64,000 nt of DNA, taken from positions 620,001 through 684,000 of the forward strand of contig NZ_FXUY01000001.1 of assembly GCF_900182985.1 (NCBI RefSeq), given 5' to 3'. Positions 44,424 through 53,291 of the stretch are shown here, in pieces. This DNA comes from Pseudomonas helmanticensis (GTDB taxonomy: Bacteria; Pseudomonadota; Gammaproteobacteria; Pseudomonadales; Pseudomonadaceae). Positions within the stretch are counted from its first letter, which is position 1. Every line of letters begins with the position of its first letter. Both the position numbers and the translations under genes were made by a program. Under the pieces are notes generated by a model that was not told the DNA's origin, did not search any database, and worked only from the letters and a program-made list of their open reading frames with translations.

Positions 44424-45182
44424 ATGACCGATAAAGCGTTCGCTCAGGCTGATCCGGACTGGCTGGCGTTGATCAGCGCCGCTCGTGAATGGCTGTCGGG
44501 GCCGCTCGGGCAATTTCTGCTGGATGAAGAGCGGCGCATGCTCGACGACGAGCTGGGTCGGTTCTTTGGCGGCTATCTGGTGCATTACGGGCCGTCGGCC
44601 GAAACCCCGCCGTCGGCGCCGCAGGTGCAGCGCAATGTGCGTCTGGGCGCGCCGCTGCCCGGGGTCGAGATTGTCTGCGAGGAACAAGCCTGGCCGTTGA
44701 GCGAACACGCAGCCGACGTGGTGGTGATGCAGCACGGTCTGGATTTCTGCCTGTCGCCCCACGGTTTGCTGCGTGAAGCGGCGAGCAGTGTGCGCCCCGG
44801 CGGGCATCTGTTGATCATCGGCATCAATCCTTGGAGCACCTGGGGATTGCGGCATGTCTTCGCCCACGATGCCTTGCGCCAGGCGCGCTGCATCTCGCCA
44901 TCACGGGTCGCCGACTGGCTCAATTTGCTGGGCTTTGCGCTGGAGAAACGCCGCTTCGGGTGCTATCGTCCGCCGCTCGCGTCGCCCAAGTGGCAGGCCC
45001 GACTGGCCGGCTGGGAACGCAAGGCCGGTGACTGGCAATTGTCGGGCGGCGGCTTCTATTTATTGGTGGCGCGCAAGATCGTGGTGGGCCTGCGGCCATT
45101 GCGTCAGGAGCGCCGCGAGCCAATGGGCAAGCTGATTCCGCTGCCGATGGCCAAGGTCAATCGCCGCCGCATCGAACCGTAA
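44424..45182 (+). CDS. Class I SAM-dependent methyltransferase between gloB and rnhA (YafS-like)
   Basis: This 252-residue protein has weak motif I in GVEIVCEEQAWPLSEHAADVV and the post-motif region VVVMQHGLDFCLSPHGLLRE, then GGHLLIIGINPWSTWGLRH. The position between gloB and rnhA matches E. coli yafS, whose function is not settled. The C-terminal 30 residues are basic. The ATG at 44424 has GGAG upstream. No target can be assigned. Confidence 0.85.
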   Translation: MTDKAFAQADPDWLALISAAREWLSGPLGQFLLDEERRMLDDELGRFFGGYLVHYGPSAETPPSAPQVQRNVRLGAPLPGVEIVCEEQAWPLSEHAADVVVMQHGLDFCLSPHGLLREAASSVRPGGHLLIIGINPWSTWGLRHVFAHDALRQARCISPSRVADWLNLLGFALEKRRFGCYRPPLASPKWQARLAGWERKAGDWQLSGGGFYLLVARKIVVGLRPLRQERREPMGKLIPLPMAKVNRRRIEP

Positions 45183-45273
45183 ACCTTGTTTTATTTGTGG
45201 CCGGGTATGTCCCGGCCCGGGCCATCGTCGATCCGTGATCGGCGAGGCAGGCATTTATTCTGGATAGAGTGGC

Positions 45274-45744
45274 ATGAGCGAAAGCGTTGAAAGCGTCGAC
45301 ACCGTAGAACTGTTCACCGACGGCGCCTGCAAAGGCAACCCCGGCCCGGGCGGCTGGGGCGCCTTGCTGGTGTGCAAGGGCGTTGAAAAGGAGTTGTGGG
45401 GCGGCGAAGCCAACACCACCAACAACCGCATGGAACTGCTCGGCGCGATTCGCGGCCTCGAAGCCTTGAAGCGGCCGTGCGAAGTGCTGCTGGTAACCGA
45501 CTCGCAGTATGTGATGAAGGGCATCAACGAGTGGATGGTCAACTGGAAGAAGCGCGGCTGGAAAACCGCCGCGAAAGAGCCGGTGAAGAACGCTGACCTG
45601 TGGAAAGAACTCGACGAGCAGGTCAACCGCCACAAGGTCAAGTGGAAGTGGGTGCGCGGGCACATTGGTCATCACGGTAATGAGCGAGCTGACCAGTTGG
45701 CCAACCGTGGCGTCGATGAAGTGCGCGGTTACAAGCAGACCTGA
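45274..45744 (+). CDS. rnhA: Ribonuclease HI
   Basis: RNase HI degrades RNA in RNA-DNA hybrids such as R-loops and primer remnants. The 156-residue protein shows the acidic catalytic set: Asp in [16 protein letters not shown], Glu in [10 protein letters not shown], Asp in [10 protein letters not shown] and Asp in [11 protein letters not shown], with the basic handle KKRGWKT. Length is normal (E. coli 155). It lies between the methyltransferase gene and dnaQ. Confidence 0.97.
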   Translation: MSESVESVDTVELFTDGACKGNPGPGGWGALLVCKGVEKELWGGEANTTNNRMELLGAIRGLEALKRPCEVLLVTDSQYVMKGINEWMVNWKKRGWKTAAKEPVKNADLWKELDEQVNRHKVKWKWVRGHIGHHGNERADQLANRGVDEVRGYKQT

Positions 45745-45759
45745 TTTCCAATACGTCCC

Positions 45760-45846
45760 CCTGTAGGAGCTGCCGCAGGCTGCGATCTTTTGATCTTGAT
45801 TTTAAAAACCAACATCAAAAGATCGCAGCCTTCGGCAGCTCACAGG
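45760..45846. repeat. REP pair, second arm truncated
   Basis: The first arm is complete; the second reads gatcgcagccttcggcagct and then stops at cacaggg, with the ctac bases missing. It lies between rnhA and dnaQ. Confidence 0.88.
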
Positions 45847-45944
45847 GTGGCGGGGTGTCATTCAAGCCGGCGCGCGCGATGCGAACCGTGGGCGTGTTAA
45901 CATCCGCGTTTTTGCCCGATTGACCCGTTGAGAGCTGAGCACTG

Positions 45945-46703
45945 ATGGCCACCAGATCCGTTGTACTCGATACCGAAACCACCGGCATGCCGGTGACCGA
46001 TGGTCACCGGATCATTGAAATCGGTTGTGTCGAACTGATCGGTCGGCGCCTCACGGGCCGGCATTTTCACGTCTACCTGCAACCGGATCGCGAGAGTGAT
46101 GAAGGCGCCATCGGCGTTCACGGCATCACCAACGAATTCCTCGTCGGCAAGCCACGTTTCAACGAAGTTGCCGATGAATTCTTTGAATTTATCAAAGGCG
46201 CACAGCTGATCATCCACAACGCGGCGTTCGACGTTGGTTTCATCAACAACGAATTCGCCTTGATGGGGCAGAAGGATCGCGCCGACATCACGCAACACTG
46301 CTCGATCCTCGACACCCTGATGATGGCCCGGGAACGTCACCCGGGTCAGCGCAACAGCCTCGATGCGTTGTGCAAACGTTATGGCGTCGACAACTCCGGC
46401 CGTGAACTGCACGGCGCCTTGCTCGACTCGGAGATTCTCGCCGACGTCTACCTGACCATGACCGGTGGCCAGACCAGCCTGTCGCTGGCCGGCAATGCCT
46501 CTGACGGTAATGGCTCGGGCGAGGGCGCGGACAACTCGGCGACCGAGATTCGTCGTTTCCCGGCGGATCGTCAGCCCGCGCGGATCATTCGTGCGACTGA
46601 AGATGAACTGGCGGCGCATCTGGTGCGGTTGGAGATTATTGCCAAGTCGGCGGGCGGGCCGGCGATGTGGACACAGATCGCAGAAGCTGACGCTCAGGGT
46701 TGA
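45945..46703 (+). CDS. dnaQ: DNA polymerase III epsilon subunit (3'-5' proofreading exonuclease)
   Basis: This 252-residue subunit proofreads replication and binds alpha and theta. Exo I is VLDTETTGM (Asp and Glu ligands), Exo II is IIHNAAFDVGF and Exo III epsilon is RELHGALLDSEILADVY with the catalytic His. The C-terminal linker is glycine- and serine-rich (GNASDGNGSGEGA) before the alpha-binding tail. The ATG at 45945 starts MATRSVVLDTETTG. Confidence 0.97.
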   Translation: MATRSVVLDTETTGMPVTDGHRIIEIGCVELIGRRLTGRHFHVYLQPDRESDEGAIGVHGITNEFLVGKPRFNEVADEFFEFIKGAQLIIHNAAFDVGFINNEFALMGQKDRADITQHCSILDTLMMARERHPGQRNSLDALCKRYGVDNSGRELHGALLDSEILADVYLTMTGGQTSLSLAGNASDGNGSGEGADNSATEIRRFPADRQPARIIRATEDELAAHLVRLEIIAKSAGGPAMWTQIAEADAQG

Positions 46704-46704
46704 A

Positions 46705-46785
46705 GATCAAAAGATCGCAGCCTACGGCAGCTCCTACAGAGGATCGCATTCCAATGTAGGAGCTGCCGAAGGCTGCGATCTTTTG
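46705..46785. repeat. REP pair (inverted)
   Basis: Two arms with cores cagctcctacaga and tgtaggagctgccgaa are separated by only about 20 bases, so the whole unit is shorter than most pairs here. It lies just after the dnaQ stop. Confidence 0.9.
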
Positions 46786-46892
46786 CTTCTGACGTCATGA
46801 AGCCAAGTGGCCACCCTCGCCACTTTGCCTGCAACCCTCTACCCTGAGTGCATTGGCAGTTGCAAACCTGCCGCCTCAGGACACTGAGCCCC

Positions 46893-49148
46893 ATGTACAA
46901 AGATTTGAAGTTTCCGGTATTGATCGTCCATCGCGACATCAAGGCCGACACGGTCGCCGGTGACCGTATCCGTGGCATCGCCCGGGAGTTGGAGCAGGAA
47001 GGTTTCAGTATTGTTTCGGCCACCGACTACGCCGAAGGCCGGTTGGTCGCGTCGACCCATCACGGCCTCGCGTGCATGCTGATTGCCGCCGAAGACGCCA
47101 GCACGAATTCTCACCTGTTGCAGAACATGGCCGAACTGATCGGCCTGGCACGGGTGCGCGCGCCGGAACTGCCGATCTTTGCCTTGGGCGAGCAAGTCAC
47201 CCTGGAAAACGCGCCGGCCGATGCCATGGCTGAACTCAACCAACTGCGCGGCATTCTCTATCTGTTCGAAGACACCGTGCCGTTTCTCGCCCGACAAGTT
47301 GCGCGGGCCGCGCGTAAATACCTCGATGGTCTGCTGCCACCGTTCTTCAAGGCACTCGTGCAGCACACGGCTGATTCCAATTACTCCTGGCACACGCCGG
47401 GCCATGGCGGCGGTGTGGCGTATCACAAAAGTCCGGTAGGCCAGGCGTTTCACCAGTTCTTTGGTGAAAACACCCTGCGTTCGGACTTGTCGGTCTCGGT
47501 GCCGGAACTCGGTTCGCTGCTTGATCACACCGGGCCGCTGGCCGAAGCCGAGGCGCGGGCCGCGCGTAATTTCGGTGCCGATCACACCTTTTTCGTGATC
47601 AATGGCACCTCGACCGCCAACAAGATTGTCTGGCATTCGATGGTCGCGCGTGATGACCTGGTGCTGGTCGATCGCAACTGCCACAAGTCGGTGCTGCACG
47701 CGATCATCATGACCGGCGCGATCCCGCTGTACCTGTGCCCGGAGCGCAATGAGCTGGGCATCATCGGGCCGATCCCGTTGAGTGAATTCAGTCGCGAGTC
47801 GATCCGGGCGAAGATCGACGCCAGCCCGTTGACCAAGGGCCGCGCGCCGAAAGTCAAACTCGCCGTGGTGACCAATTCGACCTACGACGGCCTCTGTTAC
47901 AACGCCGAACTGATCAAGCAAAGCCTCGGCAATAGCGTCGAAGTGCTGCATTTCGACGAGGCCTGGTATGCCTACGCGGCGTTTCACGAGTTCTTCGCCG
48001 GGCGCTATGGCATGGCCACCTCGCGCAGCGAAGACAGCCCGCTGGTGTTCACCACGCATTCCACGCACAAACTGCTCGCGGCGTTCAGTCAGGCATCGAT
48101 GATTCATGTGCAGGACGGCGGCGCGCGGCAGCTGGATCGCGATCGTTTCAACGAAGCGTTCATGATGCACATCTCGACTTCACCGCAATACAGCATCATC
48201 GCCTCGCTGGACGTTGCCTCGGCAATGATGGAAGGCCCGGCCGGGCGTTCGCTGTTGCAGGAAACCTTCGATGAAGCGCTGAGCTTCCGCCGTGCGCTGG
48301 CCAATCTGCGCCAGCACATTGCTGCCGATGACTGGTGGTTTTCGATCTGGCAGCCGCCGGGCGTCGAAGGCATCGATCGCGTGCAAACCGAAGACTGGTT
48401 GCTCAAGCCCGAGGCTGACTGGCACGGCTTCGGCGAGGTCAGTGACGACTACGTGTTGCTCGACCCGATCAAGGTCACGCTGGTGATGCCGGGCTTGAAT
48501 GCCGGTGGTGCGCTGAGCGACAAGGGCATCCCGGCGGCGGTGGTCAGCAAGTTTCTCTGGGAGCGCGGATTGGTGGTCGAGAAGACCGGTCTGTATTCAT
48601 TTCTGGTGCTGTTCTCGATGGGCATCACCAAGGGCAAATGGAGCACGCTGCTGACCGAACTGCTCGAGTTCAAGCGCAGCTACGACGCCAACGTGCGTCT
48701 GGACAGCTGTCTGCCCTGCGTCGCCCAAGAAGATGCCGGGCGCTATCGCGGCATGGGTCTGCGCGATCTGTGCGATCAACTGCACGCCTGTTACCGCAGC
48801 AATGCTACGGCCAAACACCTTAAACGCATGTACACCGTGCTCCCCGAGATCGCCATGAAACCCGCACATGCTTACGATCATCTGGTGCGCGGCGAAGTCG
48901 AGGCGGTGCCGATCGATGCGCTGGAAGGGCGGATTGCTGCGGTGATGCTGGTGCCGTATCCGCCGGGCATTCCGTTGATCATGCCTGGCGAACGTTTTAC
49001 CGAGGCGACCCGCTCGATCATCGATTACCTGAAATTTGCCCGCACGTTCGATAGCAGCTTTCCCGGTTTTGTCGCTGATGTGCATGGACTGCAACATGAA
49101 GACGAAGGCAATGGGCGGCACTACACCGTCGATTGCGTCAAGGAATGA
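46893..49148 (+). CDS. ldcA: Lysine decarboxylase (Orn/Lys/Arg decarboxylase class I), LdcA
   Basis: LdcA decarboxylates L-lysine to cadaverine, first step of one lysine catabolic route in Pseudomonas. The 751-residue fold type I PLP enzyme has a receiver-like N-terminal wing domain (1-130), the core with HTPGHGGGVAYHKSPVG, and the PLP Lys near residue 393 in THSTHKLLAAF, plus the C-terminal domain with PYPPGIPLIMPGER. Sequence and length agree with P. aeruginosa LdcA as I remember it. Arginine or ornithine activity cannot be excluded from sequence. The ATG at 46893 starts MYKDLKFPVLIVH. Confidence 0.92.
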   Translation: MYKDLKFPVLIVHRDIKADTVAGDRIRGIARELEQEGFSIVSATDYAEGRLVASTHHGLACMLIAAEDASTNSHLLQNMAELIGLARVRAPELPIFALGEQVTLENAPADAMAELNQLRGILYLFEDTVPFLARQVARAARKYLDGLLPPFFKALVQHTADSNYSWHTPGHGGGVAYHKSPVGQAFHQFFGENTLRSDLSVSVPELGSLLDHTGPLAEAEARAARNFGADHTFFVINGTSTANKIVWHSMVARDDLVLVDRNCHKSVLHAIIMTGAIPLYLCPERNELGIIGPIPLSEFSRESIRAKIDASPLTKGRAPKVKLAVVTNSTYDGLCYNAELIKQSLGNSVEVLHFDEAWYAYAAFHEFFAGRYGMATSRSEDSPLVFTTHSTHKLLAAFSQASMIHVQDGGARQLDRDRFNEAFMMHISTSPQYSIIASLDVASAMMEGPAGRSLLQETFDEALSFRRALANLRQHIAADDWWFSIWQPPGVEGIDRVQTEDWLLKPEADWHGFGEVSDDYVLLDPIKVTLVMPGLNAGGALSDKGIPAAVVSKFLWERGLVVEKTGLYSFLVLFSMGITKGKWSTLLTELLEFKRSYDANVRLDSCLPCVAQEDAGRYRGMGLRDLCDQLHACYRSNATAKHLKRMYTVLPEIAMKPAHAYDHLVRGEVEAVPIDALEGRIAAVMLVPYPPGIPLIMPGERFTEATRSIIDYLKFARTFDSSFPGFVADVHGLQHEDEGNGRHYTVDCVKE

Positions 49149-49162
49149 GGACTTTTCCGAGT

Positions 49163-49777
49163 ATGCAACCGGTCATGAATCCAAAATACCCAGGGCTGTC
49201 GGTGCGTGTCGCCGATGAAGGTTTTGCGCCTTATATCTGGGGCAGCGACTTCAGCTTCGAAGTCGCTGCGTACGGCGCGGCAGTGATCGGCAAAGCGGTC
49301 GAGCACTGGCCGGTGACGCCGATCGTGCCGTATCGCAAGTGCTACGGCATCGATCCCGAGGAGTTCAGCAGTTTCCGTGATGCGGCTGACAGCGCGATTT
49401 TCATGGCCTATCTCGACGACGAGCCGGTCGGCCATCTGGTGATCAGTACCAACTGGAACGGCTTCGCGCATATCGATGAACTGGCGGTGCACGCGCCGGC
49501 GCGGCGGCATGGCGTGGCCAAGGCGTTGCTGGATGTCGCGCAGTTCTGGAGTCGCAAGAAAAAACTCCCGGGGATCATGCTCGAAACCCAGAACAACAAC
49601 CTCGGTGCCTGTCGATTGTATGAGCGCTGCGGTTACGTGATCGGCGGTATCGACCAGTTACGTTATCGCGGCATCGACCCGAACACCGCTGAAGTGGCGT
49701 TGTTCTGGTATCGATTGTTCGATAACCCGCTGGAAAATCCACTCAGCTCGACAGCATCGCCGCGGCTTGTTCCGTGA
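49163..49777 (+). CDS. GNAT-family N-acetyltransferase
   Basis: This protein of about 204 residues has the GNAT core: motif B/D region AIFMAYLDDEPVGHLVIS, then motif A IDELAVHAPARRHGVAKALLDVAQ, where RRHGVA is the acetyl-CoA pyrophosphate loop, and a last strand ACRLYERCGYVIGG. The target is unknown; its place directly after ldcA (14 bases) may mean that it acts on cadaverine or a related amine. Starts at 49163 and 49175 are both possible. Its 3' end overlaps the convergent LysR gene by 35 bases. Confidence 0.86.
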   Translation: MQPVMNPKYPGLSVRVADEGFAPYIWGSDFSFEVAAYGAAVIGKAVEHWPVTPIVPYRKCYGIDPEEFSSFRDAADSAIFMAYLDDEPVGHLVISTNWNGFAHIDELAVHAPARRHGVAKALLDVAQFWSRKKKLPGIMLETQNNNLGACRLYERCGYVIGGIDQLRYRGIDPNTAEVALFWYRLFDNPLENPLSSTASPRLVP

Positions 49778-50636
49778 TGATCGCCAGCAAGCTTTGAATC
49801 GCCGCTGACGGCGCGGCGTGCTTGAAGGTCAGGGCGTAGAGGCTGATCGGCACCGCTGGCGACAACGGGCAGACATCCAGCCCGCCGGCGCGCGCGCCCA
49901 GTGCGGTGAACGGGTCGACGATGGCCAGACCTTCGCCGGCCTCGACCATGCTGCGCATCATCTGGTGGGTTTGTACGCGGGTCTGGATGCTCGGTGCCGG
50001 GCGCAATGCCTGCAGTTTGTTTTCCAGCGCCGGGCTCAGCGGGTCCTGGCCTTCGAGGCCGAGCATCGCCTGACCGGCGAGATCCTGCAGGGAAATGTAT
50101 TTCTGTTTCGGTTGCAGCCAGCCGTGGGGCGCGAGCAATTGCAGTTTGCCTTGGGCCAGCGGCTGGCAATCGATGTCGGCATGTTCGGGGTCGTGCAGGC
50201 TCAAGCCGAGATCGCTTTCACGCAATAACAGGCTGCGAACGATGTCGCGAGTCGGTGCGCTGAGCAGGCTGCAAGGGGCGTCGGGCAAGCGTCGGCGCAG
50301 GGCGGCAAGGCTTTGTGGCAATAATTGTTGCGCCAGCGGCGGGGTGCCGATGATGCGCAAGGGCGGGGCGAGGTATTGCTTGAGGCTGCTGGCCAGACGT
50401 TGCACCGGCTCCAGCGCCTCATAAACGTGAGCGATTTCGACTTGCAGCGCCCGCGCTTCGGCAGTTGATTGCAGGCGCCCGCGAACGCTGGCAAAGAGCA
50501 TGAACCCCAACTGACTTTCGGCTTCGCGCAAACGTTCTTCGACCTCGGTCACCGGCAACTGCAACCATTCGGCGGCGGTGCCCAGGTGACCGGTCTGCAA
50601 GAGCGCCTGAATCACTTCGATATGACGTAAACGCAT
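49743..50636 (-). CDS. LysR-family transcriptional regulator
   Basis: This 297-residue protein has the N-terminal HTH RLRHIEVIQALLQTGHLGTAAEWLQL with the wing near residue 50, followed by an effector-binding domain (about 90-290). The HTH is diverged: the usual SQPALS recognition-helix string is replaced by LPVTEVEERLR. Regulated genes are unknown; ldcA and the GNAT gene end opposite it. Its stop codon lies inside the GNAT gene's 3' end. Confidence 0.88.
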   Translation of the reverse strand: MRLRHIEVIQALLQTGHLGTAAEWLQLPVTEVEERLREAESQLGFMLFASVRGRLQSTAEARALQVEIAHVYEALEPVQRLASSLKQYLAPPLRIIGTPPLAQQLLPQSLAALRRRLPDAPCSLLSAPTRDIVRSLLLRESDLGLSLHDPEHADIDCQPLAQGKLQLLAPHGWLQPKQKYISLQDLAGQAMLGLEGQDPLSPALENKLQALRPAPSIQTRVQTHQMMRSMVEAGEGLAIVDPFTALGARAGGLDVCPLSPAVPISLYALTFKHAAPSAAIQSLLAIITEQAAAMLSS

Positions 50637-50721
50637 GCGTGAAGTCCATGTTCAGCAGGTGGGGTCAGAGGCTGAATCCTACCCCAACTCTGCGCATATG
50701 ACTTCTGCTCATAACGCACGG

Positions 50722-50952
50722 TTATGAAGCGACGGTTGGCTCAGGTTCGCGCGTCAGGGTGATGCCTGACTGAACGAGTTCGAACGTTTGCTCATCGATC
50801 TTTCTGATGCGATCGCCGATGGCCAGTTTGTAAACGGGCTCCGAGCCGGTGATACCGTCTACCGACGGGTTGGATTCCTGGAACTCATGCACGGAATAAA
50901 CGCGGCCTTCCGCATCTCTTGCATGGAACTGACCGACGAGTACTGCTGCCAT
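50722..50952 (-). CDS. Small hypothetical protein
   Basis: I do not recognise this 76-residue protein. It is acidic, mostly beta-strand by eye (AVLVGQFHARDAEGRVYSVHEF, YKLAIGDRIRKIDEQTFEL) and without signal peptide or TM segment. I chose the ATG at 50952 because AGAGG lies nine bases upstream. The ATG 18 codons earlier has no site. It is preceded by a short region divergent from the FMN reductase gene. Confidence 0.65.
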   Translation of the reverse strand: MAAVLVGQFHARDAEGRVYSVHEFQESNPSVDGITGSEPVYKLAIGDRIRKIDEQTFELVQSGITLTREPEPTVAS

Positions 50953-51135
50953 CTGCTTAGAACCTCTGGAGATAAAACACTTGATTTCGGCTTGGTAGAC
51001 CGTCATCGAGCGCTGTAAGTTTTCCTACAGGAAAAAAATAATCAGCACGCGGGAATTTCCCTCGCCTGCTGGTGGAATCGTCACCGGATCATCTATAACT
51101 ACAGGCTCCCCCCCACGGACAGTCGAGAGTCTTCC

Positions 51136-51693
51136 ATGAGCAATGTCTACAACGTCGCCGTAGTAGTCGGTAGCCTGCGCAAAGCATCGATCAATCGCAA
51201 AGTCGCCCTGGCACTGGCGGAGCTGGCCCCGGCGAACCTCAAGCTGGAAATTGTCGAGATTGGCGACCTGCCACTTTATAACGAAGACATCGACGGTGAT
51301 TCACCGCCGGCAGCCTACAGCACTTTCCGGCAAAAAGTGGGTTCATCCGACGCGGTGCTGTTTGTAACACCGGAGTACAACCGTTCGGTGCCGGCGCCAT
51401 TGAAGAATGCCATCGACGTTGGCTCGCGGCCTTACGGTAAAAGCGTCTGGGGCGGCAAGCCTGGCGCGGTGATCAGCGTGTCGCCGGGCGCCATCGGTGG
51501 TTTCGGCGCGAACCAGCACCTGCGGCAGTCGTTCGTGTTTCTCAATGTGCCGTGCATGCAGCAGCCGGAGGCGTATCTGGGTGGCGCGGGCTCGGCGTTT
51601 GACGAGGCGGGCAAGTTGAGCGAGACGGTGAAACCTTTCCTGCAAAGCTTTATCAATGCTTACGGACAATTCGTCGAGCAACACAAAAAATAA
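51136..51693 (+). CDS. NAD(P)H-dependent FMN reductase / quinone reductase (ChrR-like)
   Basis: This 185-residue flavodoxin-like enzyme has the phosphate-binding loop GSLRKASINRKVA (about 12-24), PEYNRSVPAPLKNAIDVGSR and the glycine loop SPGAIGGFGANQHLR. The family reduces FMN, quinones, azo dyes or chromate using NAD(P)H and probably guards against redox-cycling quinones. The ATG at 51136 begins MSNVYNVAVVVGS. It stands alone and is followed by a large inverted repeat. Confidence 0.92.
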   Translation: MSNVYNVAVVVGSLRKASINRKVALALAELAPANLKLEIVEIGDLPLYNEDIDGDSPPAAYSTFRQKVGSSDAVLFVTPEYNRSVPAPLKNAIDVGSRPYGKSVWGGKPGAVISVSPGAIGGFGANQHLRQSFVFLNVPCMQQPEAYLGGAGSAFDEAGKLSETVKPFLQSFINAYGQFVEQHKK

Positions 51694-51709
51694 TTTCTCC
51701 CGATAACTC

Positions 51710-51833
51710 CTGTGGCGAGGGGATTTATCCCCGTTCGGCTGCGAAGCAGTCGCAAAACCTGCTAGCTCGGTATGACTGACGAACGCAGGGGGTCGCTTCG
51801 CAACCCAACGGGGATAAATCCCCTCGCCACAAG
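51710..51833. repeat. Inverted repeat, gtggcgaggggatttatccc family
   Basis: The 23-base ends (gtggcgagggg... and ...cccctcgccac) are perfect inverses. Next come gcgaagcag and cgcttcgc segments around a loop of about 45 bases. It is a third family, distinct from the REP and gggagcgagc types; only one copy is in this window. Confidence 0.92.
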
Positions 51834-51879
51834 TAATCTATTCGCTCTCGAAAACTACTCTTGAACAAGGCTGTTGCGG

Positions 51880-53163
51880 ATGCTTGCTGCGTCACTGATT
51901 TTCCTGCTGACCATCACCCTTGTCATCTGGCAGCCCAAAGGCCTCGGCGTCGGCTGGAGTGCAACGCTTGGCGCCGTACTCGCGCTGATCTTCGGCGTCG
52001 TCCACCTCAGCGACATCCCGCTGGTGTGGCAGATTATCTGGAACGCCACCGGCACTTTCGTTGCGCTGATCATCATCAGCCTGTTGCTCGACGAAGCCGG
52101 ATTCTTCAACTGGGCTGCGCTGCATGTCGCGCGTTGGGGGCGTGGCAACGGCCGCAAGTTGTTCGCCTTCATGGTGCTGCTCGGCGCGCTGGTTTCAGCG
52201 TTGTTCGCCAATGACGGTGCGGCGCTGATCCTCACGCCGATCGTGATTTCGATGTTGCTGGCGCTGCGCTTTTCCCCGGCGGCGACGTTGGCATTCGTGA
52301 TGGGCGCGGGATTCATTGCCGACACCGCGAGCCTGCCGCTGGTGGTGTCGAACCTGGTCAACATCGTTTCCGCAGACTTCTTCCACATCGGCTTCAACCG
52401 GTATGCGGCGGTGATGGTGCCGGTGAACGTCGTCAGCGTGGCGGCGACGCTGGGCATGTTGCTGTGGTTCTTTCGCCGTGACATTCCCAAGGCCTACGCC
52501 CCCGAACAGCTTGAGCATCCACAAACCGCGATCCACGACAAAGCCACGTTCTATGCCGGCTGGGCGGTGTTGGCGATCCTGTTGATCGGCTGTTTCGCGC
52601 TGGAACCGTTGGGCATTCCGATCAGTGCGATTTCCGCTGTGTGTGCCGCGTTATTGCTGGGCATCGCCGCGCGCGGCCACAAGATTTCCACACGCAAGGT
52701 GATGAAAGAAGCGCCGTGGCAGATCGTGATTTTCTCGTTGGGCATGTACCTGGTGGTCTACGGTCTGCGCAATGCCGGGCTGACCGGATATCTGGCCGGT
52801 TGGCTGGACGTTTTCGCCGGTCACGGTGTGTGGGGCGCGGCACTGGGCACCGGCGTGCTGACCGCGTTGCTGTCGTCGATCATGAATAACTTGCCGACGG
52901 TGCTGATCGGCTTGCTGTCGATTGATGCGAGCCAGGCGAGTGGGGTGGTCAAGGAGGCGATGATCTACGCCAACGTGATCGGCAGCGATCTGGGGCCGAA
53001 GATCACGCCGATTGGCAGTCTGGCGACGTTGCTGTGGCTGCATGTGCTGGAGCGCAAGGGGATTCATATTGGCTGGGGGTATTACTTCCGGGTCGGGATT
53101 GTGCTGACGGTGCCGGTGTTGTTGGTGACATTGGCGGCATTGGCTTTGCGGCTTTCACTCTAG
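51880..53163 (+). CDS. arsB: Arsenite efflux pump ArsB-type permease
   Basis: This 427-residue inner-membrane carrier has about twelve TM segments; E. coli ArsB has 429 residues. ArsB motifs include [32 protein letters not shown] and [15 protein letters not shown]. It exports arsenite or antimonite driven by the proton gradient. The ATG at 51880 has AAGG nine bases upstream; the TTG two codons earlier is too close to it. No arsR, arsC or arsH is adjacent, so control by arsenic is not evident from context. Confidence 0.9.
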   Translation: MLAASLIFLLTITLVIWQPKGLGVGWSATLGAVLALIFGVVHLSDIPLVWQIIWNATGTFVALIIISLLLDEAGFFNWAALHVARWGRGNGRKLFAFMVLLGALVSALFANDGAALILTPIVISMLLALRFSPAATLAFVMGAGFIADTASLPLVVSNLVNIVSADFFHIGFNRYAAVMVPVNVVSVAATLGMLLWFFRRDIPKAYAPEQLEHPQTAIHDKATFYAGWAVLAILLIGCFALEPLGIPISAISAVCAALLLGIAARGHKISTRKVMKEAPWQIVIFSLGMYLVVYGLRNAGLTGYLAGWLDVFAGHGVWGAALGTGVLTALLSSIMNNLPTVLIGLLSIDASQASGVVKEAMIYANVIGSDLGPKITPIGSLATLLWLHVLERKGIHIGWGYYFRVGIVLTVPVLLVTLAALALRLSL

Positions 53164-53172
53164 ACCGAGTCG

Positions 53173-53272
53173 GCCCCTTCGCGAGCAGGCTCACTCCTAC
53201 AGGGGAATGTATCGCCTTCCCCAATTTGAAATGCAGTCCAAATGTGGGAGCGAGCCTGCTCGCGAAGAGGCC
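53173..53272. repeat. Inverted repeat, gggagcgagcctgctcgcga family, reversed order
   Basis: Arms ccccttcgcgagcaggctca and gggagcgagcctgctcgcga are present but in the opposite order to the other copies (the ttcgcgag ends point outward). The centre is about 40 bases. It lies between the convergent arsB and DUF1853 genes. Confidence 0.85.
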
Positions 53273-53291
53273 GGGTCCGGCACTGAAATTC

